A DNA stretch of 64,000 nucleotides from Rhodocollybia butyracea (GCA_015501585.1 JADNRY010000006.1:310001-374000), one strand, 5' to 3'. Positions 11,456 to 24,400 are shown, counted from the first letter of the stretch. Translations and numbers: made by a program. Notes: generated from the sequence alone by a model not told the origin.

Positions 11456-13830
11456 TTTGCAGCTGGAATTCGCTTCCCCCACCCTCATTTGTTTGATTTA
11501 ATCTGTTCACCTTGCTATCACCTGTTTACTGTACTGATATCGGAAAATTATTTCCAAGTAAACAAAAATCTACCTTTATTGTGTACAGTAGTATCAGGAG
11601 CTTTCATCACATACATACATATCGTGTTTTTAGTGTCGAGGGAGAGTATGTAGCATTTGCTTATCAATGGTAATGAAGGCTTTTGACTTGAACTTTGGCT
11701 CTGCATAAAACTAGTACATGTCGGAAGAACTTCCAAGTACTACAGAAATTGGCTGTCTCAACCTAGACTAACCTTAAGAGAAAGGATGATTGTACTACGA
11801 TAAAAGACATATTATGCATTAGGCCGCATTGGGGGATGCAATGGATCGACACATGAATAATGGCAAGCCACTCTCAGCCACTAACCCATTGGAGCTCGAT
11901 ATCTATCAGGATTCTCTACTGTGACTTTGGCGCTAAGTAGCGACGCCGGCGATTGACAAGGCGCATGGTACGAGCGCTGCGGGGTTATGGGATTACATTG
12001 GGGGTCCTCCTGGTCCTCTAAGTAGTTCGTAAAATGGAAAAGAAGCGTGGAGTGGCTGTGTGAGAAGCGAGCAACTCCGGACCCGGCGGAACTTTTAAAT
12101 TTGTGCAGGTTCGGATAAACTGTAGCTCATAGATATCTAGTTATATTATCAGCTTGGAACGAACCTGATATGCAACTGGGTCTACATACTTACATAGCTG
12201 TCATAGTTGTAATAACATACATGTGGGGCCTAAGTATAGTACTTGGATTTTTTCCTTCCTTCTTTCCATCACCATCGCGGTGCTGTCGCTCAAATCCACC
12301 GTAGGGAAAACATTCTGGAATTTCTAGAAGCAATATTCGGCTTTACTTCGGTAGCGATGTCACAACGACAGGAGGCAAAAAAACGGCAAAACACTACTCA
12401 AGAGCTCACTGTTACACGTTTAATGTTGTACGTTCAACCGCAGCGACAATTACCGAATTGCCACAATTCTGATCATTGTTTGACTCAACACCAAACGATA
12501 ACAGGAAGACCGAGGAAGACTCCGAGGAGATCGACGTCTATGTAAACCTATGTACCATATGCTCGACGCAAAGCCGAACAACATCTCTGTAAACACTTAC
12601 TGAGATAGCTTTCAAGTCCAACTTTCACTCTCCTGCTAGCCACAAATAGTAATATTCACTTGAACAGTGGAATTGCAGGTTCTTGTCCTACTACAACTTC
12701 CGAGTTGTCTATGATGGTTCTGAACAGCGGCGGTAGACTTTAGTTAGTATGTATTATTCAGGGCTTCTTTCCAACGTTGGGACCAGTTGGGACCTCTGAG
12801 GACCTATTGGTTCATCCTCAAATAAATTCCTCATATCTGACGTGAAATATATGTCCAGGGGATATGTCAAGACTGTGGAACCAATTGTCGCAAAAAGATC
12901 AAGAAGACGCATCCTGCTGATGTCTCCACGATGTTCCAGGATATGTAAATATTTTTATTCGTTGCTATTGAAATTGCATTTATTCAGCATACATCCAAAA
13001 GAAAAGTCAAGAACTTGAAGACCAGATAGAGCAGGTGTTCGGTAGCTCGGTACCCGAGGCATTTCTATGTATGTAGCTAGTCTCCTCTGCACATTTTTGG
13101 GGCTTAATTTCTTCAAAGTCTGGCCACTTTTCCGGGCCCCAGGCCCCAGGATTTTCCGTGACATTTCCCAAAGCTGTTCAAACTTCACTCAATACACTTA
13201 CTAGCCGCGAAGCGTCTGAAATCACCAGGAAAAGTAGTCGGGGATCCGAGCCCTTAACGTCATCATGCTCAACTGTTAACAGTTATTCCGGCGGATGTGA
13301 GCGATTTATGGGTGTTTTAGGGATACCACGTTTCTGTACTAACATTTGATGGGTATTCGCCGGCCGTCAGCCATTGACACTAGCACCAACTGCAGAAGGA
13401 AAGGTTTGTGAGGAATCGAGGGTAGGATGGCGAGTATATGCACAGCACGTAAGTGCTAGTCTTTGTGTACCCATTCTGGAATTTTCTGGACCCACTATTG
13501 ATCAGTGGAGAGGTGTTTGCATTGACAGATATCACGAAAAGAACTCAACGTGCATCACTGATTTCGCCTCAATAAAGCAGCCTTGACCATAACTAGGTTC
13601 TACTTAGTGGACACACAGTACACTTTCCCATTATAGCAAGGAAGACCCAGCATTCTGAGCCCTTTGCGGTTTGAACGACATCAACATAAACTGTCATGAT
13701 CTGCCATTCTGCAAACGAAGGGCCTGAACCTGCAGAAATAAACATCTCACCAATCGCTAGCAGTCAGAGATCATTTATAAACGGATTTAGAACGTATGTT
13801 TCTGCACCTCGAATCCCCACTTTCTCGGAT
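11456..13830. other. Gene-poor 2.4-kb interval
   Basis: I see no supported gene. A 100-codon frame at 12243-12545 has no family motif and no neighbouring exon that extends it. In-frame codons from 13696 precede the prenyltransferase start and could be its true N-terminus. The remainder is compositionally ordinary, with no long direct or inverted repeats that I could detect by eye. Confidence 0.45.
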
Positions 13831-15235
13831 ATGTCGAAACGTTTCGCCAACCTTCTCTCCGTCCCCTCGAAAGAGGAAATCAATGCCTGTTGGGATCTTT
13901 GCAGATTAAACAACCATATGGGTTGCTGGACGACGTGGCTTCCGACATGTAAGTCTCGTCCTCGTTATCCTTCAGCACCCTATAACTGATTGCTTTTCAT
14001 GTTTAGCTTGGGCACTTGCGATGGTGTATCACGCTCAGCCTCAAATTCCAGGGACCCTGGCTCTGCTCTGGGGTGCGAAGTACCTTGTACTATGTTCTGG
14101 AGTCAAATCGCTGGTACGTTGCGAAGGGAATCTATGGCTGTTCGCCAGGATCATTCAATGTTGACTAGATAATGACAATCGACGACGTTCTGGACCATGG
14201 TGAGTCTTCGGATCACTTTTCTTTCTGCTCGCACCCCATGTCGTGCGGGCTCCCGCTGCAACCGTTGCCGGTTATCTTTTTCTTCCATGTTTCTGATTAT
14301 TGATGCCACGCTTGTCCCCCCCAGATATTGATTCTCAAGTAACTCGTACGAAGAGCCGTGCCATTCCAAGAGGATCAATATCTCTCGATCGTGCATGGCT
14401 ATTCTTCTCTATCCAAATCATTCTTGGTGTTTACCTTGCTCGAACTCTTCTCGATCCTGTCTCGTAAGTATACTCTTAGAATAATCCTACAGCAGACTAA
14501 AAAAAACCGTTGGCTTTCAGGAGTGCATTTGGTCTCGCCGTCTTCCCAATTTTCATCGTTTATCCTACATGCAAGGTGTGTACTGGAAATTAAGTTTCGC
14601 TATTCGTAGAACTAATGACAAACATAGCGATGGATGTATTTCGCACCTATTCCCTTGGTAAGCCATTGCCGTCGTTTCTTGTTCGGGTCGTCCTTAATTT
14701 TGAAATCAACTAGGGCCTTATGTTCACCGTAGGTGTCTTCATGGGCTGGAGCACTCTGGACACCACAAGACACATACCATACGAAATACTTCTTCCGATC
14801 TTCGTCGGCGGGTGTTTCTGGGTTTGGACCTATGAAACTATCTATCAGCACATGGTGAGCGAGGGAGTCGTTGAAACTCTTGAGACCTTGATTCTGACGT
14901 TACCTAGGACAAGGAGGACGATGTCAAAATCGGAATCAAGTCCGCCGCGTTGCTTTGCGGTAAATATACACTTCCCGTCTGTTCAGCTACCGCCACGGTC
15001 TTCTTCGGGCTTCTGGCGTACGGCGGATATCTCAACGGGCACAGCTTACCGTTCTTCGCTGGGCTGTTGTTGGCAGCGGTCCTCTTAATGTCGAAAATTG
15101 TTACGAACGAACGTTGACAACCCAATGGACTGCAAGGACTTTTTCTTGCAGACTCCTATGATCGGTCAAGTTGTTCTTGCTGGGTTTGTAGCCGATGCGA
15201 TTATTGCACGAGTCACGAATGGCATTGCTCTTTGA
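13831..15235 (+). CDS. UbiA-family polyprenyltransferase (COQ2-like), with a frameshift near 15094
   Basis: An integral-membrane prenyltransferase of the 4-hydroxybenzoate polyprenyltransferase family. Eight exons (13831-13948, 14007-14113, 14169-14199, 14325-14463, 14521-14575, 14628-14657, 14714-14854, 14908-15235) read MSKRFANLLSVPSKEEINA and then several hydrophobic helices. The first Mg/diphosphate motif is DDVLDHDVDSQVTRTKSR, usually NDxxDxxxD. The second is YQHMDKEDDVKIGIKS. In the last exon the frame hits TGA at 15115-15117. Removing one A from the AAAA run at 15094-15097 restores SKLLRTNVDNPMDCKDFF and a normal end at 15235 (316 codons). It could be mitochondrial COQ2 or a secondary-metabolite (aromatic or meroterpenoid) prenyltransferase. 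An upstream in-frame Met at 13696 would add 45 residues. Confidence 0.85.
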
Positions 15236-15363
15236 ATCTGTGAATGTCGCCATTAATCCCCCCTGTTGTATGTACTTATACAGGAAACCATGTTTGTACT
15301 ACCATGAGTCATGTGGTATCAACAGTATTTATTGTATTTTCGCTGTACATAACGACTTCAGTA

Positions 15364-15592
15364 GCAGCTTAGTGCACTCGGGAACGGCATGGTTCATTTT
15401 TTGATTTTCGCCCTCCCGGATCTCAATTGCTGTCACGCGTTGATTGTATTGAATATTATCTTATCTACCTCTCCATCCTCATTGGCGCAAGTTGTTTGCA
15501 TAGGGATCAGCAGGCAAAGCCATTAGGCTGAGACTGGGTACACAGAGCACCTTTGGACGTGAGAAAGTGTTCACCCGCTGGGCATGTGAGCA
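15364..15592 (+). repeat. Left terminal inverted repeat of the 1.6-kb element
   Basis: It begins GCAGCTTAGTGCACTCGGGA next to TA and matches the reverse complement of 16743-16977. There are few mismatches in the outer 100 bases and scattered changes further in. Confidence 0.85.
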
Positions 15593-16742
15593 CTTTCGGC
15601 GACCATCTGCTGCTGCTGAGGACCAAGCACCAGCAAGGGTCTGGGAGAAGTTAGAGAAAGTGCGGCCCCCTTTGTTTTTTATCGTGCTCTGCAGTGGTAC
15701 TAGGTAGGGCCAGGAGGGGTGCTACTATTATTTCTAAGACTTTCTTGATGCTCCAGCCCTTAATGCTGACGGTGTTGTGAATTAATAATATAAGAGGCCT
15801 GGCCCACTGCAGTTGAAGTATTTGCATAATGGCCAAATTCTGGATCACGCATCAGGTTGATTCTTTGGGGATGTTCCTTCCAGATACTCACTGTGAATTT
15901 CAATCTTTATATCTACAAATTTGGGCACCCCCAGTTGTTGGTGCAGTGCCATACAGCCTAGGCGATGGTGAGTTCCAACTATGTACTAATATTTGTATGC
16001 CTGTGATTGCTGCTTAGAGTATGTACTGATATTTCCTTATACACTATATGACAGTGGCATCTGCATCTGGAACTTGTACAAGTACTTGTGAAACAATAAG
16101 TACTACCCTCAGAAGCGTGCTTGGAGTACAATCAACTCGTATTGAATATTTACCTATCAAACAATAAGTACTAGCTACTTGAATATGCGATACATAAATA
16201 AAATGACTTACCCTCAGAAGTGTACTTGGAGTACAATCAACTGAGGGACTTAACATCACAATCTGAACAAGCATAAGTAAGTAGCACAAAACTGCCAAGT
16301 GTATATAGGCGCAATGTGTTCGTTGTTGGCGTTTCTGAGCTAGTTGCTCTCCTAGGTCCTTACCGTCTGGTGTCTTCTTCGCGTCGGAAATCCACCGGAG
16401 GGTATGGATCCTGAGGTAGGCAAGTTTGACATCCGAGACGTCCTCTTCATTGTCAATAGTACACAATCTACAAGCATTATTCCTATTCTGTATCTCAAAA
16501 TTCTTCTTCAGTTTGCCAGTGAAAGTTTGCCGAGTAGAGAGGTAACTGTCACGTTTTTGTGTGTTTTGCAAACTCTGCCTGGCCTTGCCAAAGAGGACTG
16601 GGTGGGAAGAGGGCCTGTAGGTAGCTGCATGCCGCGGTATGACAAGAGCTCGATGAAAATTACGTGAAAGTCGGTTTGGCAACGAGAATCCAATGAGAAG
16701 TTAAATGGGTGCCAAATATGGCACTGTGGCTAGACTCTCATC

Positions 16743-16977
16743 TGCTCACCCGCCCAGCAGGCAAACACGTTACACTTTCCATGCCCAAGGGTACTCTGCA
16801 TACCCAGCCTCAGCCCAAAGGCTTCACCTGCTGATACCTATGCAAACGACTTGCGCCAACGAAGATGGAAAAGTAGATAAGATAATATTCAATACAATCA
16901 ATATGTGACAGCAATTGAGATCCGGGAGGGCGAAAATCAAAAAATGAACCATGCCGTTCCCGAGTGCACTAAGCAGC
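16743..16977 (-). repeat. Right terminal inverted repeat of the 1.6-kb element
   Basis: It ends TCCCGAGTGCACTAAGCAGC next to TA and is the partner of 15364-15592. Confidence 0.85.
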
Positions 16978-17263
16978 TATGATAATGATGACGATTGCTA
17001 TGTAATCACGTACAAATGAATTTTATACTTGAAACTTTAGAAATGAGAGGACGACCTGGCAGAGCCGTTACAATCCTTCCCCTAATCTCGTTTCCGGACG
17101 GGCAACATCAGTACGCACCACTTATTGTTATTTCTACCAAGTACTACATACATATCGACATCACAAATACAAGATCGTACAAAAAAATTACACTACAACA
17201 ACTCTTAGGAGTCTTACAAATCTTTCAGGCGAGTTTCCTATTTGCTGAATCATACTAATCAAG

Positions 17264-18014
17264 TCAATCTGGGAGGAAGCAGCAAGGTGGGTTATAGCCA
17301 CTTACAGGTCTTTGAGAAGGTAGATTTTGCAGCATCAACGCCAACTTCCTCAACTGCTCGACTCTTGTCCTGTCTCGCGCGCTAGTTCCTACTACCGGAG
17401 GCATCCATAACTCGACTTCGTGCATAAATGCAGCGATATCGGCTAGTGACAGGCCCAGAGACCGCAGTGACTCTCCTTGTGCACTGTACAAGCATATCAG
17501 GAACAGATCCTCAGTAAAACGGAAAGATAAACTAGACAACTTACCGTGAAACCTTTGCTTCTTCTAATAGGCATTGGAGCTTCGATTGCAGAGCCTTTCG
17601 TTCAGTAATATCTGCATCAAGTTCCTCCTTCACATGCATGTGAAGCAGCTCTGTATTTCTCTGCCCTTCCCTCACTTCCTGCCACAACTCCTGCAACGAA
17701 GCCGTCGACTTGCGGCGCTGGACATTATTGATCGTATTTATTCTCGTAGTAGCCTCGGTTGTTGTTGTCAAGTCACTCTGTAGGGCCTTTGTTATAGACT
17801 CCAGTTCATTAAATCGTCGCTGTAAGGATGATAGTCTCCGACGAGCAAGCAGATAAGGTATGGATGCCACTGGAAGAATGACGGCTGTCAGTCCACCAAT
17901 GAAAGCAATATGGGCAGAAATTGGAAGCCGTGCGAGGCTGTCGGTAGTAGGAGTAGGAGTAGAAGTGGTATCTGCAGTAGATTCAGCTAGCGGGGAAGAA
18001 GAGGTTGAAGCCAT
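17264..18014 (-). CDS. Small fungal protein with one membrane segment and a coiled coil
   Basis: Not a family I can name. Two exons (17545-18014 and 17484-17264 after an intron at 17484-17544) give 690 nt, 229 aa. The join reads KVSR then AQGESLRSLG. The N-terminus is Ser/Thr-rich (TSTPTPTTDS) and is followed by one hydrophobic segment (HIAFIGGLTAVILPVASIPYLL, about residues 33-55). A predicted coiled coil comes next (RRLSSLQRRFNELESITKAL to about residue 160). The C-terminal part ends with an acidic/hydrophobic helix and VVGTSARDRTRVEQLRKLA. This layout suits a tail- or signal-anchored organelle protein, but the location is inference. The gene is isolated, with the TIR element on one side and a gene-poor stretch on the other. 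Confidence 0.65.
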
Positions 18015-19457
18015 GTCGAAGAAAGAGACTTACTGTGCCACATAACATAAGTAAACCGATGCGGTCCCATTTATAGAAACAGCCGGCTCAGCTCTCGAGC
18101 GAGCGACTAGAAAAAGTATACGTACTTGTAAACTATATACTACTGCTATTTATATTTTCGGCTACATTCTCTCTGGCCAGATACCCTATATCTGTGGCGC
18201 ATTTCAGACCTTTCAAGTGCCTAACCCATTCTTGGAGTCCTTCCACTCTATCGAAAATCAAACTCGGCTGTACTGGCCCTTTTTGAACTTGTTTCCGCAT
18301 AACGAACTTGACCGTGCTCTTGGTGCTCTCCCATTAGTTCTTCTCTCACTCGGTCTATGATCTCTAAGGAAGTCTTTCCTTTCGTCTGTGGGTTGAACAT
18401 AAGATACGAAGCTTGAAGTTCCCACTTTTCGAAATTCAAGATCAGAAGCAAATTAGAAGTCCTGTTTGAGATGATACCTAGAAGTTCTTCTGTAAGTGTG
18501 AGTCCCTCAAAGATCGTAGTTCTCAAGACCTCCGTTGTTGTCTCCTGGGAGATTTCTTCGACATTGAGATAATGTTGAAGGCTTGAAGCTTGAAGCTTTG
18601 AAGACGCCTTCGTAGAGCCTAGTAAAGATCCTCGTCTTGATTGGAAAAAGCGAATTGCGAAGAGTTTGTGGATGCGCAACCATTTGAGTCCATGAGCAAT
18701 CTTCGAGCAATCTTGATGCGTAATCCCTTCGAATCCATTCCTAGCGATAATTTTCCATCTTTGCAGTGAGGCCAGATCTGATACGACTTTGAGAAAATAA
18801 TAAACAGACTCACATTAGCTCACATTGCTGTGGTTGTTTTTTTATTGAACGAACTTAACTCGGATGCATCGTCCAAGGTACTGTCTAGAAGTCTTTGTTG
18901 GAATGAAGCGCATATGCGCGATATATTTGAAATTGTCACCATCCAATCTTCACCCACCAACATCCCAGGACCGGTCGAGAATCTATGCAAAAAAAGATGA
19001 AGAAAAGCCAAAAGGCAGTAGTATTCGGCCTCGACTAAACTCTAGTTGAAAAAATAACGAGGTTGATACAAGCTCGTGCAAAGTATTTTGGCACACCTTG
19101 ATCTATTCTGATTGCGAGGTCGCCTGTGATTCGTCTTCAAGGTATTATTTCTGTATCGCCAAGGTAGCGGTGAATGTCCGCAACGCACACGAGATTCCAG
19201 GCGACTCCAATGAGCTGGACAGGACAGAGGAAAAAACGCAAGACGTAACGTTTGTCTACAGTCCGAAGACCCAGGACTACTAAACCCTTGTTTACTCTAC
19301 AATTCACAAGCGGCAGTGCAAATCAATCTTACCACTACTAACTATCAATCAATTCTGAATCTAGGAACAGGCTATCTTCTGGTTCACGCTGGCACACAAT
19401 ACGTGAAGAAAAACATTGAACCCCAACTTGAAAAATCATTCAAACATAATTGTCCCA
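18015..19457. other. Gene-poor 1.4-kb interval with only weak frames
   Basis: The longest frame here (minus, 18248-18679, 143 codons) has no domain I recognise and no convincing splice partners. It may be a lineage-specific gene or chance. The Leu/Glu-rich segment (TEVLRTTIFEGLTLTEELL) looks protein-like, so I do not exclude a real exon. I see no repeats. Confidence 0.35.
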
Positions 19458-21188
19458 ATGGCGACGCCTTTACCCAAGCTTCAGCTTTTCCTGACGCTGT
19501 TGATTCAGCTATCGGAGCCAGTAATGGCGGTAGTCATTTATCCGTTCATTACCAGGGCTATTCGGCGCACTGGAATCACCAAAGGGGATGAGCAGAAAAC
19601 TGGTTATTGGGCTGGAATTATTGTGCGCGTCTTCGACTTTCTCTACTGTCTTGGAACTCATATGAACAGGAATCACTCTTTTTCGTTTCGGAAACCCTTT
19701 CAGTATACCACTGGGGCCACGCCTCTGACTTTTACGGTCGCAGACCAATTCTCTTGATTGGGCCGCTTGGCCTAACGCTAGCGGTACTTGGTTTTGGGCT
19801 TTCACAATCATTTTGGGGCATGGCGGTCAGTAGGGCTGCGATGGGTGTGTTCAACGGCAACATAGGTCCGTATTCAGTATAATTTTTCATGTAGGAAAGG
19901 CTTCTCAATGGAGTGGCTGACTGTCAGGTGTGTCGAAAACCGTAATGGCTGAGGTATGACCAATTTCGTCTGTTCCTCTGGCCAATGCTTACTCGACCTC
20001 TAGTCTACGGACGAATCGAATAGGGCTGATGCGTTCGCATTGATGCCAATCGCGCTCGTACTGGGTACCACTGTGGGTTAGTGAACGACAAGTATCTTTG
20101 TATTCTCTGCTCATCTAAAGGACACTCCAGGCCCGCCATCGGAGGTCTACTTGCAGACCCTGCTGCAAGGTGGCCATACATATTTGGCAAGCTGGCATTC
20201 TTCAAAGAGTTTCCTTGGTTTCTCTCCTGCTCAGCTGCAGGGCTAATTTCCTTTGCTGCGTTTGTGCTGTCTTACTGGGGTCTCAAAGAGGTAGGTTAGA
20301 CTCTTTTTAATGTCTCATTCAACCTTTAAGCACATCAACTTAGTAGACACTACCGAGTAAAGCGAAGCAGAAGCGCATAGAAGCCGCGCCATTACTCGAT
20401 GACTCTGAAACGTTCCCATCTTACGGGTCTGTCCAGAATTCGGAACCGACCCCAGAGCCTTTATCCTCACCTGAGGCTACTCCCTCTTCCGTTCAATCGC
20501 TGCTCGGAGATTCGAGACTGAGAACTACCCTTACGAGTCTAGGTTTTCTTGCCTTCACGCACATGGCATATGAATCCTTACTGCCACTTGTTTATACAAC
20601 TAGCATACCTGTCGGTGGCTTGGGCCTCTCTCCATATCAAGTTGGTGTGATCTTGGGTATCTTTGGGCTTTTTAATGGCTTTTGGAACTGGTTGGTTTTA
20701 ACCAAGGTTTTGAAAAAGCTCGGACCAAGGAAGACGCTCACACTTTTCTATGCTTTCTTCTTGTTGCACTTTGCATTGCTATGGATTCTGCGGGATGCCG
20801 CCTTCAACGCCGGAAGAATTACACCTCACATTTGGGCACTTTTTGTTTTCCAGCTCTTTGTTTCGGCTGTCATACCCACTGCCTTTAGTGAGTGAACTGA
20901 AGGTTTTTTTTTTATTTTATTTAATATTTACTGATTCTTCAACTCCCAGACGCGAACTTTTTGCTGATTGTGAAGAATGCCCCACCCAACGCACTGGGAT
21001 CTGTAAATGGGCTAGCACAAATCATTTCTTCAGGTACAAGAGGAGTTGCGCCTGTGTTCGCGTCCTCGCTATTTTCATATTCATTAGAGTCTAGATTCGC
21101 TGGCGGACACTTGGTAGAGATTGTGCTTTGTGGGGTAACAATTGTAGGCATATGCTGCATATCGCGGCTACCTAGTACTAGTAGTTAG
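19458..21188 (+). CDS. MFS transporter (12-TM drug:H+ antiporter-like)
   Basis: A major facilitator protein of the plasma membrane or vacuole; substrate unknown. The start at 19458 reads MATPLPKLQLFLTLLIQLSEP (first TM). The loop 2-3 motif A is GHASDFYGRRP, followed by PLGLTLAVLGFGLSQSFWG and SRAAMGVFNGNIG. Introns are short, for example 19623-19669, and others are at about 19871-19926, 19953-20004 and 20290-20342. The central cytoplasmic loop contains SETFPSYGSVQNSEPTPEP, as in fungal tetracycline-exporter-like and ZIFL-like carriers. The second half has HMAYESLLPLVYTT, YQVGVILGIFGLFNGF and the last-exon sequence NAPPNALGSVNGLAQIISSG, a strong family signature. It ends at 21188. A nearby prenyltransferase is the only hint of specialised metabolism, which is too little to assign a substrate. 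Confidence 0.88.
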
Positions 21189-21407
21189 AAGATTTGTAAA
21201 GTAGATACCGGGTAGATACACCATATGTGCCAATAGGCGCTAAATACAGAGTTACGTATTTATTTCCTGCCCGTTCCCTCGCTGTAGTGACCATTGCAAC
21301 TGCAGTTTACAGAGGCCTGGGCTTGACTCTCTTGCTCTGAGTCTGATGTTTTCTTGATTTTATCTCTCCGTTCTTTCACTTCTCTTGCTCTATTACATCT
21401 TCCGGAC

Positions 21408-24400
21408 ATGTCTACGGAACGTACTCCCCTGGTTGATCATTTTGACGGCTCGTCTGGCACGGACGTCTCTCAACCCGATTCTCCAAATCTTGAAACCGTA
21501 ACAAATGCGTTGCCCGGTGATCCTGCCGAACCACGTACAGAAGGCGACGAAGAAGCTCTTGAATCGCATCAAGTGATTGAGTTGACTCTTTTCAGCGAGA
21601 GGAAGGCCTGGATCGAGGAGAAAATCAAGGTCAGGATCAACACTTCATCTTAAGGGGCCCTTCTTCTCATATTTTCCGTAGCTCCTCGAACAAATGCCGC
21701 CTATCGAAGTTTTTTTCGGACTGGATGCTGTTCAATCCTCTGCAGAGGAAGTTCCCGGTCTTCCTACACGTGTGGAGCTGAAGCAATGGCTTGCGGAGCA
21801 TGATGCAGTCGAGAAAGAAACCGAGATATTTGACACCGGAGAACTAAAGAAGCTACGGAATTTCACGAGAGGTGTGCCCGACAACCTCTATTAACTTGTT
21901 TTATCGCTAACGACCTGAACTTCAGCCGCCACGCAAAGAAATTTATCTCCAGAAGACACAGATTTGATTGAGCTGACTTTGACGACCATTTACGCCCTCG
22001 ATAAGCTACTACATCTTTTACGAGATCGTTCAGAAACATTGGATTTACTGGGAGTTCGAATCGCATGGGAGGAACAGCGGATATCTAGCTGGGTGGATCG
22101 TCGAAAAATCATTGCAGATGTGCAAACTTTTCTAGAGTCTCGTGCACAATGGTCATCTACCGTCTACGACAACCCCAACGTTGAATCGGCGACCGAGGAC
22201 CACCGACGTGGTTCCGTTGGCTCCTTGGCGTCAGTTTCGTCAGATATATCAATCAGCTCGCCTGGTTTCTCTAGAAGTACGCGTTTCAAGCTAGCAGAAA
22301 TCCTTTCTCGCGATGCTGCTGCATTTTCCGCACGTGTATCATCACTGCGCCACGGAAGTGTTGCTGCCTCTGGAAAGATTCTTGACAAACTGATCGACCA
22401 TAGTCGAAAACCGGTCCCAGAAGTGCTGTTGGATGAACAAGATAAACTGGACGAACTTTGCGTCAGCGGTTTGGAGAATATAGGCAAATTCGTTCTAAAC
22501 GTTGTTATGCAGTGGAGAAAGTATGGCCTTCCCTTCTATGTTCCTGTAATTCCCATGTTGAATCCCTCAATTATAGAGCTGATGAGATTTATGTTGAAAC
22601 GATGAAGGATCACCTAGCAGCCCAGACACTCCTCAGTGAAATTGAGAGTGCAGCAACGCAACATCCGACCGCTCGTCAAAACTCTGCTTTCATCGCTCGC
22701 TCAGACGCATTGATTAGGAGGCTCGTTCTTCGAGGAAACCCTTCTTCATCTGCCAGCACCTTTCCTCGTCCCACTCATCCCTTATGTCCCCAACAGTCCG
22801 ATTTTAATGAATCCCTGGCTCAGACTTTGTCATCTGAGATTAAAGCTACCACAGAACTCATTCGAAGCGTTGAATCCCTTGCCAAACAGTACAAGGCCTC
22901 TTATGATGCTGTTTCTCGCGTCGAAATTCTCAATGCGGCCGTTGATGCTCTGATAGCTACTTTCGACTCCATAGTCGACCGCTTGGAGAATGGTATATTG
23001 TCAAGCGAAGGCGATGGTACTCCTCCAACTCTGATGTCCCAGGATTGTCTCGATCCAACTCGTCATTCCGTCTTCCTTGCGCTCCTTCCCTCTCTATTAG
23101 AGGAGCTATCGAAAGCAGATAAAACCGCTTCTGAACTGATTCATCAAGTTCCAGTTGCCCTCCTTCATTTGGACTTTCCTGGAGTGGATTCAGGGTTCAA
23201 ATCAAACGCATCTGCTCAGCTTTCACAGTTGTCCAGTATTCGTGAGCGCGCTCAACTTCTCAGTAGGGACATGGGGGGACGTGTGGGAAGAATGCGAGAG
23301 ACGAGAAAAATATGGACTACGATGCATGTGACCATGAAAGAGCTGGAGGTGATTCGACGCACAGCTGTTGATGAGATGGATGTCTGTCATTGGCGTCAAC
23401 ATACTATCGACTCTAGCGGTGCCCCTCTTACTCCAGAAAGTCCACCGAGCGTTTCCCTTCCGCGTCATCCGCCAGACCAGTTTATGGAGCTGGAATCTCA
23501 ACTAGAGCAGTTAGCCGCTCGGGCGGAGAAAGGAGTAGATATCCCACTTGCCTCTCTTTCGACTGTACTCGAAGTGCCTCTGAGGGAGCATCTTTCTCAT
23601 AGTGCCCAGAATCTGAAATCGCATTTCGCTCGTGTCAAACGGATAATTGATCTTCTCCATTCCTTACACAAGCAGACATCAGCGATGAACAGCATTCGCG
23701 AACAGTTCAATACTCTACAATTCCACATTGACGGCATCATGCTACGTTATGAATCCAAAATTGACGGCGTTATTAATGATACACCTGCAGAAGGAGGAGC
23801 TACGGATGCAGACGAATCCTTGAGCAATGAATACACCACAGCTCGCTCAGATGCCATGGCATTTGTTAACGGTCTATCTCAAAAGGTCCCCTCGTTACAT
23901 CAACCTCACGGGTCTCTTTCGTCAAACGTTCTTTCTCCGCCTTCGATCTTACAATTACCAAGTTTGACCCTTCCATTGAAATTCCATTTGACCCACATTC
24001 CGTCGATGAATCTGTCCGTGCAGATTGTAATTCTTATGCTATGCGGCTCAGTGGTCATGTACGTTCTCTTGAGCAGAAGCTGGACCACTACCACTTATCC
24101 CAGGTGGGTCAGGAATTGTACACTTCTACATTTGCCGTACAAACGGAGATGGATGAGGCCATGAAGCAGGTTATTATCTTCAAAGATTCGTTTGATGCTA
24201 TTACGAGTGGACCAGACATCTCCGAGCCTCTGGTCAAACTGGCGACTCATATTGAAGACATGGCTTCTACGCACCGAAGCAAGCTTAATCGCTCAATGTC
24301 CATAGTCCACCAAATCCTGTATCGTCTCCAATCTTCGCCCGGTGCTCATGACAGTGCTATGCAAGATAGGATACTCCTCCCAAAGCAAGGGCCATTAGCC

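Larger units (their letters stand above)
15364..16977. mobile_element. Non-autonomous TIR DNA element, 1614 bp, with long terminal inverted repeats and TA duplication
   Basis: The first about 229 bp (15364-15592) are the reverse complement of the last about 235 bp (16743-16977). The outer 65 or so bases are nearly identical (ends GCAGCTTAGTGCACTCGGGA), and the match decays inward. TA is present on both flanks (15362-15363 and 16978-16979), as expected for a TA target duplication. The interior carries no recognisable transposase. It holds a 33-bp direct repeat at 16105-16137 and 16210-16242 (105 bp apart) embedded in TACTTG-rich sequence. The element sits about 130 bp downstream of the prenyltransferase. 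It is a large MITE or a deleted Tc1/mariner-like element; the superfamily is inferred only from the TA duplication. Confidence 0.85.

Noticed and set aside
12243..12545. A 100-codon plus-strand frame in the gene-poor interval
   Set aside because: No family motif, no splice partners and ordinary composition.
16044..16682. A 212-codon minus-strand frame inside the TIR element
   Set aside because: It has no transposase catalytic motif (DDE/D). Its repeated VDCTPSTLLR segments come from the DNA direct repeat, so it looks like chance coding in a non-autonomous element.
18248..18679. A 143-codon minus-strand frame
   Set aside because: It has some protein-like helices but no recognisable domain or exon joins, so it is described only as part of the gap.
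13831..21188. A secondary-metabolite cluster made of the prenyltransferase and MFS transporter
   Set aside because: No backbone synthase, P450, oxidoreductase or pathway regulator lies between them. The distance and the intervening element make a cluster unsupported.
23886..23961. A possible 76-nt intron in place of the frameshift in the GAR gene
   Set aside because: The phase would fit, but the 5' end GTCCCC and 3' end CCAAG are poor splice sites. The sequence it would remove (SFVKRSFSAFDL) is protein-like, so a one-base error at AAAA is more likely.
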